A stretch of DNA of 64,000 bases, taken from the NCBI RefSeq assembly GCF_012931845.1, contig NZ_CP051884.1:1054001-1118000 (forward strand). Reading direction: 5' to 3'. Source of the DNA: Cellulomonas taurus. GTDB lineage: Bacteria > Actinomycetota > Actinomycetes > Actinomycetales > Cellulomonadaceae. A program made the position numbers and the translations under genes. The notes under the pieces were generated by a model. That model saw only the letters and a list, made by a program, of their open reading frames with translations, ran no database searches and was not told the DNA's origin. This document shows, piece by piece, positions 34,908-44,257 of this stretch (position 1 is the first letter of the stretch; each line of letters opens with the position of its first letter).

Positions 34908-35399
34908 ATGCCCACACCTCCCTTCGTGCTCGCGCTGCGCGAGAAGATCGGCCACGACCTGCTCTGGATGCCGGGGGTGAGCGCGGTGGTGTTCCGGGCC
35001 GCCGAGCACAGTCCCACCGGCCGGGAGCAGGTGCTGCTGGTCAAGCGTGCGGACAACGGTCAGTGGACGCCGACCACCGGGATCATCGATCCGGGGGAGG
35101 AGCCGGCGGTGGCCGGTGCCCGCGAGGTGCTGGAGGAGACCGAGGTCGAGGCGGTGGCCGAGTCCTTGGTCTGGGTGCACACGCTGCCGCCGATGCGATA
35201 CCCGAACGGCGACGCGTCGCAGTACCTGGATCTCACGTTCAGGTTCCGGTGGGTGGCGGGGGAGCCGGGCCCCGGCGACGGGGAGAACTCGGCGGCCGCC
35301 TGGTACCACCTGGACGAGCTGCCGGCGATGTCGGCGGAGATGGTCGCCCGGATCGAGCACGCCCGCACCCCGGAGCTGGGCTGCCGGTTCACCGGCTGA
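34908..35399 (+). CDS. Nudix hydrolase
   Basis: 163 residues. Nudix box GIIDPGEEPAVAGAREVLEET (residues about 62-83) has every key residue of GX5EX7REUXEEXGU except the final glycine, where it reads VEA. Family members hydrolyse nucleoside diphosphates linked to another group. Substrate unknown. The gene follows the kinase by 9 bp but appears to have its own leaderless promoter. Confidence 0.9.
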   Translation: MPTPPFVLALREKIGHDLLWMPGVSAVVFRAAEHSPTGREQVLLVKRADNGQWTPTTGIIDPGEEPAVAGAREVLEETEVEAVAESLVWVHTLPPMRYPNGDASQYLDLTFRFRWVAGEPGPGDGENSAAAWYHLDELPAMSAEMVARIEHARTPELGCRFTG

Positions 35400-35520
35400 A
35401 CCCGAGGTCATCACCAGCCTGTCGAGCACGGCCGACGACTGTCCCGGTTCCGCGCGGGCGCGTGAGCAGCGGTGATGTCCGGCGCGGGCGATTCGGGCGG
35501 CTTCGGGGAGATGTCCGGTT

Positions 35521-35539
35521 CTAGGTTAGGGTAGCCAAA
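35521..35539. promoter_or_regulatory. DtxR/IdeR-type iron box before the siderophore-uptake operon
   Basis: The 19-mer CTAGGTTAGGGTAGCCAAA matches the iron-box consensus TTAGGTTAGGCTAACCTAA at 15 of 19 positions, with mismatches at positions 1, 11, 14 and 17. It overlaps a -10 candidate TAGGGT (35527-35532), so an Fe-loaded repressor would block the promoter. The rest of the 35400-35576 gap shows nothing else. Confidence 0.75.
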
Positions 35540-35576
35540 CCTTCCCAGCCCGACCGGGGCTGCCCCCTGAGCGAAA

Positions 35577-36542
35577 GTGACCCTGTCGATGCGTGTCGCA
35601 CCGATCCGCCGCCCCGCCGCCCTCGGCGCCGCTGCCCTCGTCCTCGCCCTGGCCGTGGCCGGGTGCTCCACCGCCGACGGCGGCGCAGCCGACCCCGGCA
35701 CCGCCGACTCCGCCGCATCCGGCGAGGCCGGCGAGCACTCGGTCGAGCACGCCCGGGGCACCACCGAGGTGCCGGACGACCCGCAGCGGGTCGTCGTCCT
35801 CGAGCCGGTCGAGCTGGACACCGCGGTCGCGCTCGGCGTCACCCCGGTGGGGGCGGCCGTGGCCAGCAACGTCGCGGGCATCCCCGCGTACCTCGGCGTG
35901 GAGGGTGTGCAGCCGGTCGGCACCGTGCCGGAGCCGGACCTGGAGGCGATCGCCGCCCTGAAGCCCGACCTGATCCTCGGCACCGAGTCCCGGCACTCCG
36001 CGCTCTACGACCAGCTGGCCGCCATCGCCCCCACCGTGTTCATGGCGACCCAGGCCGACCCCTGGCGGGAGAACGTCCTGCTGGTCGGCGAGGCGCTGAA
36101 CCAGCGCGACGCCGCCGCCGAGCTGGTGGACGGCTTCGACCAGCGGTGCGAGCAGATCGCCGCCGAGTTCGACGTGGCCGGTAAGACGGCGAACCTGATC
36201 CGGCCCCGGGACGAGACCACCCTGAGCCTGTACGGCCCGACCTCCTTCGGCGGCGGCGCGCTGGAGTGCGCCGGTCTCACCATCCCGGAGCAGGACTGGG
36301 AGGACGGGCTGCAGGCCGACCTGTCGCCGGAGAACGTGCAGCAGGCGGCCGCCGACTACGTCTTCGTCACCACGACCGACGTGAACGACCCGAGCACCAT
36401 CCCGGCGGCGATCAGCCAGAACAGCGCCGTCTTCGGTTCGGTGACGCCGGTGGACACCAGCTACTGGGTCTCCGGCGTCGGGCCGAAGGGCGGCGAGCTG
36501 GTGCTCGACGACATCGAGCAGTTCCTCGCCTCGCAGCAGTGA
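35577..36542 (+). CDS. Ferric-siderophore-binding lipoprotein (FepB/FecB-like)
   Basis: 321 residues from GTG 35577; ATG 35589 gives the same protein four residues shorter and neither has a clear ribosome-binding site. Signal peptide with lipobox AVAGC, acidic linker, then a helical-backbone substrate-binding fold (VVVLEPVELDTAVALGVTPVGA, LKPDLILGTES). Binds ferric siderophore outside the cell and hands it to the permeases. First gene of a tight five-gene operon whose members overlap by 3-8 nt. Confidence 0.93.
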   Translation: MTLSMRVAPIRRPAALGAAALVLALAVAGCSTADGGAADPGTADSAASGEAGEHSVEHARGTTEVPDDPQRVVVLEPVELDTAVALGVTPVGAAVASNVAGIPAYLGVEGVQPVGTVPEPDLEAIAALKPDLILGTESRHSALYDQLAAIAPTVFMATQADPWRENVLLVGEALNQRDAAAELVDGFDQRCEQIAAEFDVAGKTANLIRPRDETTLSLYGPTSFGGGALECAGLTIPEQDWEDGLQADLSPENVQQAAADYVFVTTTDVNDPSTIPAAISQNSAVFGSVTPVDTSYWVSGVGPKGGELVLDDIEQFLASQQ

Positions 36543-37570
36543 CCACCGCCGTCGCGGACCGTGCCCCGGTCCGGCCGCATCTGCGGTCGGGCTGGGGCCT
36601 CCTCGCGCTGCTGGTGCTGCTGCTGGTCGCCGTGGCACTGTCGCTGATGGTCGGGTCCAACCCGCTCGGCCCGAGCACCGTGATCGAGGCGCTGCGCGGC
36701 CACGGGTCGGCGGAGGCGGGCTACGTGGTGCACGAGCTGCGGATCCCGCGCACCCTCACCGGCCTGGTGGTCGGGGTCGCCCTGGGGGCGGCGGGCGCGC
36801 TGATCCAGGCCTTCACCCGGAACCCGCTGGCCGACCCGGGCATCCTCGGGGTCAACGCGGGTGCCGCCTTCGCCATCGCGGTCGGGGTGGCGTTCTTCGG
36901 GCTGCACAGCGCCACCGCCTTCGTGGCGCTCGCGGTGACCGGGGCACTGGTGGTGACCGTGGCGGTCTACCTGATCGGCTCGGCCGGTCGTGGTGCCGCC
37001 GACCCGATCCGGCTGGTGCTCGCCGGGGTGGCCCTGGGCGCACTGTGCTCGGGGATGACCACCGGGATGACGCTCAGCGACCCGGACGCCTTCGACCAGA
37101 TGCGGTCCTGGCACGCCGGATCCCTGCTCGGCCGGGGCTTCGAGCTGCTGGTGCCGATGCTGCCCGTCGTCGGGGCGGCGCTGCTGGTCGCCTTCCTGCT
37201 CGCGCCGGGGCTCAACGCCCTGGCCCTGGGGGAGGACGTGGCCCGGGCGCAGGGCGCGAACATCCGGCTGATCCGCGGCGGGGCGGTGGCGGCGGTCACC
37301 GTGCTGGCGGCGATCGCCACCGCGCTGGCCGGGCCGATCTCCTTCGTCGGATTGATGGTGCCGCACGTCGCCCGGTGGGTGTTCGGCGTCGACCAGCGCG
37401 CCATCCTGACCGGCTCGGTGCTGCTGGCGCCGGTGATCGTGCTCTGTTCCGACGTGCTCGGCCGGGTGCTGATCGCCCCGGCGGAGATCCCGGTCGGCAT
37501 CGTGACCGCGCTGGTCGGCGCCCCGGTGCTGATCGCGCTGGTGCGGCGGCGACGGGCGAGCGCGCTGTGA
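36539..37570 (+). CDS. FecCD-family siderophore ABC permease 1
   Basis: 343 residues from a GTG overlapping the binding-protein stop (GTGA). Eight to ten membrane helices; family blocks RIPRTLTGLVVGVALGAAGALIQ, NPLADPGILGVNAGAAF and GPISFVGLMVPHVAR are clear. Pairs with the second permease to form the channel. Confidence 0.95.
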   Translation: MTTAVADRAPVRPHLRSGWGLLALLVLLLVAVALSLMVGSNPLGPSTVIEALRGHGSAEAGYVVHELRIPRTLTGLVVGVALGAAGALIQAFTRNPLADPGILGVNAGAAFAIAVGVAFFGLHSATAFVALAVTGALVVTVAVYLIGSAGRGAADPIRLVLAGVALGALCSGMTTGMTLSDPDAFDQMRSWHAGSLLGRGFELLVPMLPVVGAALLVAFLLAPGLNALALGEDVARAQGANIRLIRGGAVAAVTVLAAIATALAGPISFVGLMVPHVARWVFGVDQRAILTGSVLLAPVIVLCSDVLGRVLIAPAEIPVGIVTALVGAPVLIALVRRRRASAL

Positions 37571-38622
37571 CCGCCGTCGACGACCTGGACGTCGGCTACC
37601 GGCGGGTGACGCTGCGTGCCGCGGGGCGGAGCGTGCCGATCCGGGCCCGGTCGGTGCTGGTCGGCGTGCTGCTGGCGGCGGTGCTGGTGGTGCTCGCGGT
37701 GCTGGCCCTCGGCCTCGGGTCGTACCCGCTGTCACCCGGTGCCGTGCTGCGCGTGCTCGGTGGCGGCGGCGAGGGCATCGACCGCACGGTGGTGCTGTCC
37801 TGGCGGCTGCCGCGGACCCTGGCGGCCGTCCTGCTCGGCGGCTACCTGGCGGTGGCCGGTGCGTTGTTCCAGACCGTCACCCGCAACCCGTTGGCCAGTC
37901 CGGACATCCTCGGCATGTCCAACGGTGCGTTCACCGGCATGTTGCTGGTGACGGTGGCCGGTGCCACCGCCTGGCCGGTGGTCGCCACCGGTGCGGTGGT
38001 CGGGGGACTGGCCGCGGCGGCGCTGATCTGGCTGCTGGCCCGGCGCGGTGGGGTGCAGGGGTTCCGGCTGATCGTGGTCGGGATCGGGGTCGCGGCGCTG
38101 CTGGCGTCCCTGAACACCTGGATGCTGCTGGAGGTCGAGCTGGACACCGCCATGTTCGCCTCCGCCTGGGGAGCCGGTTCCCTGAACGGGGTGACGGCCA
38201 CGCCGCTGACCGGTGCGTTGCTGTGCGGACTGCCCGTCTTGGCGGTGCTGGCGCTGCTCGGCCCCCGGTTGCGACAGCTCGACCTCGGCGACGACGTCGC
38301 CAGCGCCACCGGATCCCGCCCGGCGGTGGTGCGGACGCTGGCACTGCTGCTCGCGGTGGTGCTGGTCTGCGTCGCTACCGCGGTGATCGGCCCGGTGGCC
38401 TTCATCGCGCTCGCGGCGCCGCAGATCGCCCGCCGCCTGGCCCGCACGCCGACCCTCTCGCTCACCCTGTCCGGCCTGGTCGGCGGTGTGCTGCTGCTCG
38501 GCTCGGACCTGATCCCCCAGCATGTCCTGCCGGTCACCCTCCCGGTGGGTGTGGTGACCGTGTCGGTGGGCGGCCTGTACCTCGTGACCACCCTGATCCA
38601 GGAGATCCGCCGTCGTGTCTGA
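37567..38622 (+). CDS. FecCD-family siderophore ABC permease 2
   Basis: 351 residues, GTG start overlapping the previous stop by 4 nt. A basic N-terminal 25 residues, then FecCD blocks RLPRTLAAVLLGGYLAVAGALFQ, NPLASPDILGMSNGAF and GPVAFIALAAPQIARRL. FepG-like partner. Confidence 0.95.
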   Translation: MTAVDDLDVGYRRVTLRAAGRSVPIRARSVLVGVLLAAVLVVLAVLALGLGSYPLSPGAVLRVLGGGGEGIDRTVVLSWRLPRTLAAVLLGGYLAVAGALFQTVTRNPLASPDILGMSNGAFTGMLLVTVAGATAWPVVATGAVVGGLAAAALIWLLARRGGVQGFRLIVVGIGVAALLASLNTWMLLEVELDTAMFASAWGAGSLNGVTATPLTGALLCGLPVLAVLALLGPRLRQLDLGDDVASATGSRPAVVRTLALLLAVVLVCVATAVIGPVAFIALAAPQIARRLARTPTLSLTLSGLVGGVLLLGSDLIPQHVLPVTLPVGVVTVSVGGLYLVTTLIQEIRRRV

Positions 38623-39442
38623 ACCTCGTCCCCAGACCGCCCGACTCCGCGCCGAGGCCCTCACCCTGGGCTACGACGGCGCGCCCATCGTCGAGGACCT
38701 CACCGCGAGCATCCCGGACGGCTCCTTCACCGTGATCATCGGGCCGAACGCCTGCGGCAAGTCCACCCTGCTGCGTGCGCTCTCCCGGCTGCTGGCGCCG
38801 CGCTCGGGGCAGGTGGTGCTGGACGGCAAGGCGATCGGCAGCCTGCCCGCCAAGGAGGTCGCCCGGCGGCTCGGCCTGTTGCCGCAGACGGCGCTCGCCC
38901 CCGACGGCATCACGGTGGCGGACCTGGTCGCCCGCGGCCGGTTCCCGCACCAGGGGCTGCTCCGCCAGTGGTCGGAGACCGACCGGGACGCGGTGATCGC
39001 CGCCCTGGACGCGACCGGTACCCGGGAGCTGTCCGGCCGCCGGGTCGAGGACCTGTCCGGTGGGCAGCGGCAACGGGTCTGGGTGGCGATGGTGCTCGCC
39101 CAGCAGACCGACCTGATCCTGCTGGACGAGCCGACGACCTTCCTGGACATCGCGCACCAGGTCGAGCTGATGGAGCTGTTCGCGCACCTGAACCGGGAGG
39201 GCCGCACCGTGGTCGCCGTGCTGCACGACCTGAACCAGGCGGCCCGGTACGCCGATCACCTGATCGCGATGCGGGCGGGGGAGATCGTCGCCGCCGGGCC
39301 GCCCGCCGAGGTGGTCACCAGCGAGCTGGTCGAGCAGGTCTTCGGCCTGCCGAACGTGATCATCGCCGACCCGGTCACCGGCGGGCCGCTGGTGGTCCCG
39401 CGCGGCGTGCCGGTGCCGCAGTCGGCCGGGGTCGCCGGATGA
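38615..39442 (+). CDS. Siderophore ABC transporter ATPase (FepC-like)
   Basis: 275 residues, GTG start 8 nt inside the permease gene. Walker A GPNACGKST, Q-loop LLPQTALAP, signature LSGGQRQRV, Walker B LILLDEPTTFLD, H-loop VLHD. GPNACGKSTLLR and the FLDIAHQ continuation are typical of iron-siderophore ATPases. Confidence 0.95.
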   Translation: MSEPRPQTARLRAEALTLGYDGAPIVEDLTASIPDGSFTVIIGPNACGKSTLLRALSRLLAPRSGQVVLDGKAIGSLPAKEVARRLGLLPQTALAPDGITVADLVARGRFPHQGLLRQWSETDRDAVIAALDATGTRELSGRRVEDLSGGQRQRVWVAMVLAQQTDLILLDEPTTFLDIAHQVELMELFAHLNREGRTVVAVLHDLNQAARYADHLIAMRAGEIVAAGPPAEVVTSELVEQVFGLPNVIIADPVTGGPLVVPRGVPVPQSAGVAG

Positions 39443-40284
39443 GCGGCGAGTTCCCCTGGGAGTACCGCGCGTTCCGGGTGCGGGTCGGCGCGGTGCGTCA
39501 GCTGTCGCCCGGCTTCCTGCGGATCACCCTGACCGGTGACACCCTCCGGTTCTTCGCCCCCTGGGGTCTGGACCAGCGGATCAAGCTGGTGCTGCCGATG
39601 CCGGACGGCAGCACGCCGGACTTCGGGTTGCTGAACGAGCCGACCCCGCACCCCCGCGAGTGGTACGCGCGGTGGAAGGCGCTGCCCGCCGACCGGCGCA
39701 ATGTGCTGCGCACCTACACCCCGTCGGCGATCCGGCCCGAGGCGGGCGAGATCGACGTCGACCTCTACCTGCACGAGCCCGCGGGCCCGGCCTCCCGGTG
39801 GGCGCGTGCGGCACGGCCGGGCGACGAGCTGGTGATCACCGGACCGGAGGTGCGGCTCGGGCGCACCGGTTACGGCATCCACTACGTGCCGCCCAGCCCG
39901 CCGGAGCACCTGCTGCTGATCGGCGACGAGTCGGCGCTGCCCGCGATGGCGAACATCCTGGCGGCGCACCCGACCCTGCCCGGCGATGTGCTGCTGGAGC
40001 TGACCGACCCGGCGGACGACCTACTGTCCGGGGCCGGACACCGGGCGACCGTGCACCGCTTGCAGCGCGGAGCGGTGGCGGGCGCCGCGTTGGAGCGCGC
40101 GGCACACAGCTGGGCGGCCGACCACCCCGAGCTGACCGCGCACCCCGGCCTCTATGCCTGGATCGCCGGGGAGGCGGCGGCGACCACCGCGATCCGGCGG
40201 CACCTGACCGGGACGCTCGGCGTGGACAAGGACCGGGTCGCGTTCCTCGGGTACTGGAAGCTCGGCGGCCCGCTGGTCGGCTGA
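39439..40284 (+). CDS. Siderophore-interacting protein (ferric-siderophore reductase)
   Basis: 281 residues, ATG overlapping the ATPase stop. SIP family: N-terminal FAD-binding barrel (RTYTPSAIRPEAGEIDVDLYLHE, the FAD signature), C-terminal NAD(P)H-binding SIP domain (GDESALPAMANIL, WIAGEAAATTAIRRHL). It reduces the iron in the imported complex to release Fe2+, completing the uptake route. No siderophore synthesis genes are present, so the operon may serve foreign siderophores or one made elsewhere in the genome. Confidence 0.94.
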   Translation: MSGEFPWEYRAFRVRVGAVRQLSPGFLRITLTGDTLRFFAPWGLDQRIKLVLPMPDGSTPDFGLLNEPTPHPREWYARWKALPADRRNVLRTYTPSAIRPEAGEIDVDLYLHEPAGPASRWARAARPGDELVITGPEVRLGRTGYGIHYVPPSPPEHLLLIGDESALPAMANILAAHPTLPGDVLLELTDPADDLLSGAGHRATVHRLQRGAVAGAALERAAHSWAADHPELTAHPGLYAWIAGEAAATTAIRRHLTGTLGVDKDRVAFLGYWKLGGPLVG

Positions 40285-40303
40285 CCGCCACGCTCCCGGC
40301 CGG

Positions 40304-40309
40304 TAGGGT
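40304..40309 (+). promoter_or_regulatory. -10 element TAGGGT before the GNAT gene
   Basis: TAGGGT lies 8 nt before the ATG, with no ribosome-binding site between. Confidence 0.4.
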
Positions 40310-40317
40310 CGCGCGTC

Positions 40318-40917
40318 ATGGAACTGCGCCGTTTCGCCCGCTGCGACCTGCCCGGCCTGTACCGGGTCTGCCTGCGCACCGGGGCCGTCGGACAGGACGC
40401 CACCGACCGGTACACCGACCCGGACCTGCTGGGTCACCTCTACGCCGGGGCCTACCCGACCGCCGACCCCGCCCTGAGCTGGGTGGTGCGGGACGATCGC
40501 GGTGTGGCCGGGTACCTGGTCGCCACCGCCGACTCGGCCGCCTTCGCCGCCTGGCAGGAGGAGCACTGGTGGCCCGAGTTGCGCGAGCGTTACCCGCTGC
40601 CCGGCACCGGCACCGAGGACGACCTGCGCGCGATCAGCACGATCCACGCCGGTCAGCCGCCCCGGACGGCCGTCCTCGACCGGTATCCGGCGCACCTGCA
40701 CATCGACCTGCTGCCGCGCGCCCAGGGCAGCGGGATGGGCCGCCGCCTGATCGACGCCGTGGTCACCGAGCTGCGCGCGCGGGGCGTGCCGGGCCTGCAC
40801 CTGGGGGTGGCCGAGGCCAACACCGGGGCGATCGCCTTCTACGATCGGGTCGGCTTCAGCACCGAGTCGCGCGACGACGCGGGCCGGTTGCTGGTGATGG
40901 ACCTGACCACCGCGTAA
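40318..40917 (+). CDS. GNAT-family N-acetyltransferase
   Basis: 199 residues. Single acetyltransferase domain; acetyl-CoA loop RAQGSGMGRRLID (about 136-148) and the C-terminal GAIAFYDRVGF motif. The YPAHLHIDLLP strand before the CoA loop resembles bacterial homologues of the O-GlcNAcase acetyltransferase-like domain. Substrate unknown. Its stop TAA doubles as part of the next gene's -10. Confidence 0.9.
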   Translation: MELRRFARCDLPGLYRVCLRTGAVGQDATDRYTDPDLLGHLYAGAYPTADPALSWVVRDDRGVAGYLVATADSAAFAAWQEEHWWPELRERYPLPGTGTEDDLRAISTIHAGQPPRTAVLDRYPAHLHIDLLPRAQGSGMGRRLIDAVVTELRARGVPGLHLGVAEANTGAIAFYDRVGFSTESRDDAGRLLVMDLTTA

Positions 40918-40920
40918 ATT
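40915..40920 (+). promoter_or_regulatory. -10 element TAAATT of the leaderless CYTH gene
   Basis: TAAATT starts with the GNAT stop codon TAA and ends 6 nt before the next ATG. Confidence 0.5.
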
Positions 40921-40926
40921 CGGCGC

Positions 40927-41556
40927 ATGGACACCGGCTACGGCGACTTCGAGTTCGAGCGGCGGTTCTTCGTGCGGGATCTGCCCGCCGAGGTGCTGGC
41001 CGAACCGGACCCGGTGCTGATCGTGCAGAGCTACTTCCTGGCGTCGGAGGGTTACGCGCTGCGGTTGCGGGTGCAAGCCGACGACGTGCGGGTGCCGCTC
41101 GGGGCGGACACCGACCCGCTGGACGTGCTGGACGAGGTCGGCGACCGCTTCGACTTCTGCGCCGTCAGCCTCAAGGGACCGATGAACACCGGCACCCGGT
41201 ACGAGGCCGAGCGCGAGATCGACGTGACCGTCGGGATCGAGATGATCCGGCGCGGCGGCGACCGGCTGGTGAAGAACCGGTACGCCACCTGGTGGGGTGA
41301 GGACGGCTGGGTGATCGACGTCTTCGGTGGCGCGAACGCCCCGCTGGTGATCGCCGAGTGCGAGCGCGCCCGCCCGGTCACCGACCTGCAGATCCCGGCG
41401 TTCTGCGTCACCGAGGTGACCGACGACCCCCGGTTCGCGAACGACGGGCTGTCCGGCACGCCGTACCGCGGCTGGGCGATGACCTACGAGCGTGAGCTGG
41501 CGGCGACGGGTCCCCGGTTCCTGACCAGCTTCGGCCACAACGACATCCAGCGCTGA
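40927..41556 (+). CDS. CYTH-like (triphosphate tunnel metalloenzyme) domain protein
   Basis: 209 residues. The N-terminal EFERRFFV matches the ExExK/R signature of CYTH enzymes, and later strands (YALRLRVQ, YEAEREID, WVIDVFGGANAPLVIAECE) give the alternating charged residues that line the tunnel. Members hydrolyse inorganic triphosphate or thiamine triphosphate or make cAMP. The substrate cannot be chosen from sequence. Converges on sdaA with a 12-bp gap. Confidence 0.78.
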   Translation: MDTGYGDFEFERRFFVRDLPAEVLAEPDPVLIVQSYFLASEGYALRLRVQADDVRVPLGADTDPLDVLDEVGDRFDFCAVSLKGPMNTGTRYEAEREIDVTVGIEMIRRGGDRLVKNRYATWWGEDGWVIDVFGGANAPLVIAECERARPVTDLQIPAFCVTEVTDDPRFANDGLSGTPYRGWAMTYERELAATGPRFLTSFGHNDIQR

Positions 41557-41568
41557 GCGGTCAGCGGG

Positions 41569-42912
41569 TCAGCACTCCACCACGTTCACCGCCAGGCCCG
41601 CCTCGCTGGTCTCCTTGTACCGGGCGGACATGTCGGCGCCGGTCTGCCGCATGGTCTCGATCACCGTGTCCAGGCTGACCACGTGCTGGCCGTCGCCGAG
41701 CAGGGCGATCCGCGCGGCGGTCAGGGCGGTCGCCGCCGCCACCGCGTTCCGCTCGATGCACGGGATCTGCACCAGGCCACCCACCGGGTCGCAGGTCAGC
41801 CCCAGGTGGTGCTCCATCGCGATCTCGGCGGCGTTCTCCACCTGACGGGGGGTGCCGCCGAGCACCGCTGTGGTCCCGGCCGCCGCCATCGCGCAGGCGG
41901 AGCCGACCTCGCCCTGGCAGCCCGCCTCGGCGCCGGAGATGGAGGCATTGGCCTTCACGATGGAGCCGATCGCCGCGGCGGTGAGCAGGAAGGTGTGCAC
42001 GGTGTCCCGGTCGGCTCCGTGCTCGGCCACCAGGTAGTGCAGCACCGCGGGCAGCACCCCGGCCGCACCGTTGGTCGGCGCGGTGACCACCCGGCCACCG
42101 GCGGCGTTCTCCTCGTTGATCGCCATCGCCCACACCGCGAGGCGTTCCTCCGCCGCGACCCGCTCGCCGCGTGCGGCTCGGGCGTCGAGTGCCTGCTGGG
42201 CGGCGGCAGCGCGGCGCCGGACCCGCAGCCCGCCGGGCAGGACGCCGTCGGCGCTCACCCCCGACGCGACGCAGGCGCTCATCGCGGCCCAGATCGCGTC
42301 CAGTCCCCGGGTGGCCTCGGCCTCACCGTGCAGGGCGACCTCGTCTGCCCAGGCGATGTCGGCGATGCTCCGCCCGTCCAGGCTGTCCAGCAGCTGGGTG
42401 GCGGTGCGGTAGGTGGAGGGCACCGGGGTCGGCTCCGGCGGACGCGAACCGGCGCGCAGGATGAAGCCGCCACCGATCGACAGGTAGCAGCTGGCCCACA
42501 GTTCCTCGCCCTGCCGGGTGGCCGCCAGGGTCAGCGCGTTCGGGTGGCCCAGGTCGCGGGCGAAGGGCTCGAAGGCGACATCCGCCGCGGTGACGGTGAT
42601 GCCCTCGACCTGCATCGCGCCGCCCGCGGACAGCTCGGCCCACCGCCCGTGCACCTCGGCCGGGTCGCAGGTCTCCGGCGCCAGACCCCGCAGGCCCGCC
42701 AGCACCGCGTCCGGGGTGCCGTGGCCGATGCCGGTCGCGGCCAGGGACCCGTGCAGCCGGATGTGCAGCCGGTCGGCCCGGTCGAGCAGTCCGTGGTCCC
42801 GCAGCTCGGCGACGAAGGCCGCGGCGGCCCGCATCGGCCCGACGGTGTGCGAGCTGGACGGTCCGATGCCGATGGAGAACAGCTCGAGGGCGGAGACGTA
42901 GACGCCACTCAC
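41569..42912 (-). CDS. sdaA: L-serine ammonia-lyase (serine dehydratase), iron-sulfur type
   Basis: 447 residues, single-chain form. Converts L-serine to pyruvate and ammonia with an oxygen-labile [4Fe-4S] cluster. N-terminal beta domain begins [24 protein letters not shown], the family signature; the alpha domain carries cluster cysteines in [13 protein letters not shown] and [12 protein letters not shown]. Start is GTG at 42912. It lies 7 bp downstream of the DUF3100 gene, with no terminator, so it is the third gene of the M20-DUF3100-sdaA unit. Confidence 0.96.
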   Translation of the reverse strand: MSGVYVSALELFSIGIGPSSSHTVGPMRAAAAFVAELRDHGLLDRADRLHIRLHGSLAATGIGHGTPDAVLAGLRGLAPETCDPAEVHGRWAELSAGGAMQVEGITVTAADVAFEPFARDLGHPNALTLAATRQGEELWASCYLSIGGGFILRAGSRPPEPTPVPSTYRTATQLLDSLDGRSIADIAWADEVALHGEAEATRGLDAIWAAMSACVASGVSADGVLPGGLRVRRRAAAAQQALDARAARGERVAAEERLAVWAMAINEENAAGGRVVTAPTNGAAGVLPAVLHYLVAEHGADRDTVHTFLLTAAAIGSIVKANASISGAEAGCQGEVGSACAMAAAGTTAVLGGTPRQVENAAEIAMEHHLGLTCDPVGGLVQIPCIERNAVAAATALTAARIALLGDGQHVVSLDTVIETMRQTGADMSARYKETSEAGLAVNVVEC

Positions 42913-42919
42913 GGTGCAC

Positions 42920-44257
42920 CTACTTCCAGACGGTCAGGGCGAGCTGGGCAACGGTCGATGCCAGCAGGTAGGCCGAGGTGATCGACACCAGTCCGACCGG
43001 GATGATCTTCCACCCGATGGCCTTCAGCATCGGCAGGTCCTTGCCCAGGCTCAGGCCGGCGACGCTCAGCACCAGGGTACAAACGCCGAGGAAGTCGACC
43101 TGGTTCACCAGGGTCAGCAGCGGCTCCTGCACCGGCGACCAGGGGGTCGAGATCAACGCCCCCAGCGTGATGACCACGAACATCGCGCCCACCCGGCCCC
43201 GGCTGAGCTTCGACACCCAGATCCCGACCGCGACCAGGGCCGCCAGCACCAGGAATCCGCCGAGCGCACGCAGGTCCAGGTGCAGACCGACGCTGCGCGG
43301 GACGACGGCGTTCACCACGAATCCGACCAGCACCAGGACGCCGAGGGCGGTCCAGGTCGGGACGCCGACCCGGGGGGCCGCCACCACGGCGAAGGCCGGG
43401 GCGTCGGCATCGGGCCGTGTCTTCTGGCGCCGGGTGAGCACCCGGTAGTACTTCTCGGCCAGCGGGAGGGCCACGTACATCCCGACGTAGACCCCGAGCA
43501 GGCTGGTGATCACGTTCGAGGTCGCCGCCAGGGCCAGCACCTCGTCGGCCAGCTCCGGATGAGCGGTGGCGACGGCACCCGAGGCGGCGGCCATCATCGA
43601 TCCGGACCCGACCCCCGACCCCATCGCCAACGCCCGCGGGTCGAAGACGTCCAGGGCGGACAGCACCGAGGCGACGACGGTGATGATGATCGCGCCGAAC
43701 AGGGTGCCGAAGGCGTACATCGACAGCACGCCCCGGTACTGGGGTGAATCGGGTCCGTAGCGCTCGCTGACCATCGCGAACGCGCCTTCGCGGTCGATGG
43801 AGAAGGTCGCGCCGACCGTGGCCGGGCCCATCCGCAGCAGCACCGCGAGCGGCAGCGCCAGGGCCAGGGTGCCGAACAGGTGCCCGACCTCCTGCAACAG
43901 CAGCGCGGGGCCCGCGTCGAAGAGCATCCGGATGTTCGGCCCCATCGTGAACGAGAGCCGGGCGACCAGCAGCAGCACCGCCACGCCCATCACGGTGGCG
44001 GCGGTGGACTGCAGGTCGAGCGGGAACCGGCGCCACGGCTGCGCGCTGATCGCGCCGCCGATCAGTAGGCCGAACACCAGCGGGAGCACGGTGATCGTCG
44101 CCAGGCTGCCCACCGGGATCGACTGCGCGCCGACGAACTGCGCGGCCCCGGCGATCACCAGCACGCTGCCGGCCACGATCCACAGCCGCGGCGAGCGCCA
44201 GGTGTAGGTCAGGGGAGCGGACTCGACGGGAGCGGTGGTCCGCTGGTCGGCAGTCAC
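42920..44257 (-). CDS. DUF3100 integral membrane protein (putative transporter)
   Basis: 445 residues from a GTG that overlaps the amidohydrolase stop by 4 nt. Ten or more hydrophobic helices; GSGVGSGSMMAAASGAVATAHPE and LLLQEVGHLFGTLALALPLAVLLRMGPATVGATFS are conserved-looking glycine-rich stretches of the DUF3100 family, which commonly neighbours M20 amidohydrolases. Transport function is inferred from topology and neighbours. In this operon it would import the substrate of the hydrolase, or export a product. Confidence 0.82.
   Translation of the reverse strand: MTADQRTTAPVESAPLTYTWRSPRLWIVAGSVLVIAGAAQFVGAQSIPVGSLATITVLPLVFGLLIGGAISAQPWRRFPLDLQSTAATVMGVAVLLLVARLSFTMGPNIRMLFDAGPALLLQEVGHLFGTLALALPLAVLLRMGPATVGATFSIDREGAFAMVSERYGPDSPQYRGVLSMYAFGTLFGAIIITVVASVLSALDVFDPRALAMGSGVGSGSMMAAASGAVATAHPELADEVLALAATSNVITSLLGVYVGMYVALPLAEKYYRVLTRRQKTRPDADAPAFAVVAAPRVGVPTWTALGVLVLVGFVVNAVVPRSVGLHLDLRALGGFLVLAALVAVGIWVSKLSRGRVGAMFVVITLGALISTPWSPVQEPLLTLVNQVDFLGVCTLVLSVAGLSLGKDLPMLKAIGWKIIPVGLVSITSAYLLASTVAQLALTVWK

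Noticed and set aside
35521-35539. Linking the local DtxR-family gene to the iron box
   Set aside because: The regulator at 55828 has the Asp/Glu metal residues of MntR, so it is a poor candidate for the iron-responsive repressor.
43566-44207. Plus-strand frames within the DUF3100 gene
   Set aside because: Shadows of a membrane-protein gene; no start signals and no protein features.
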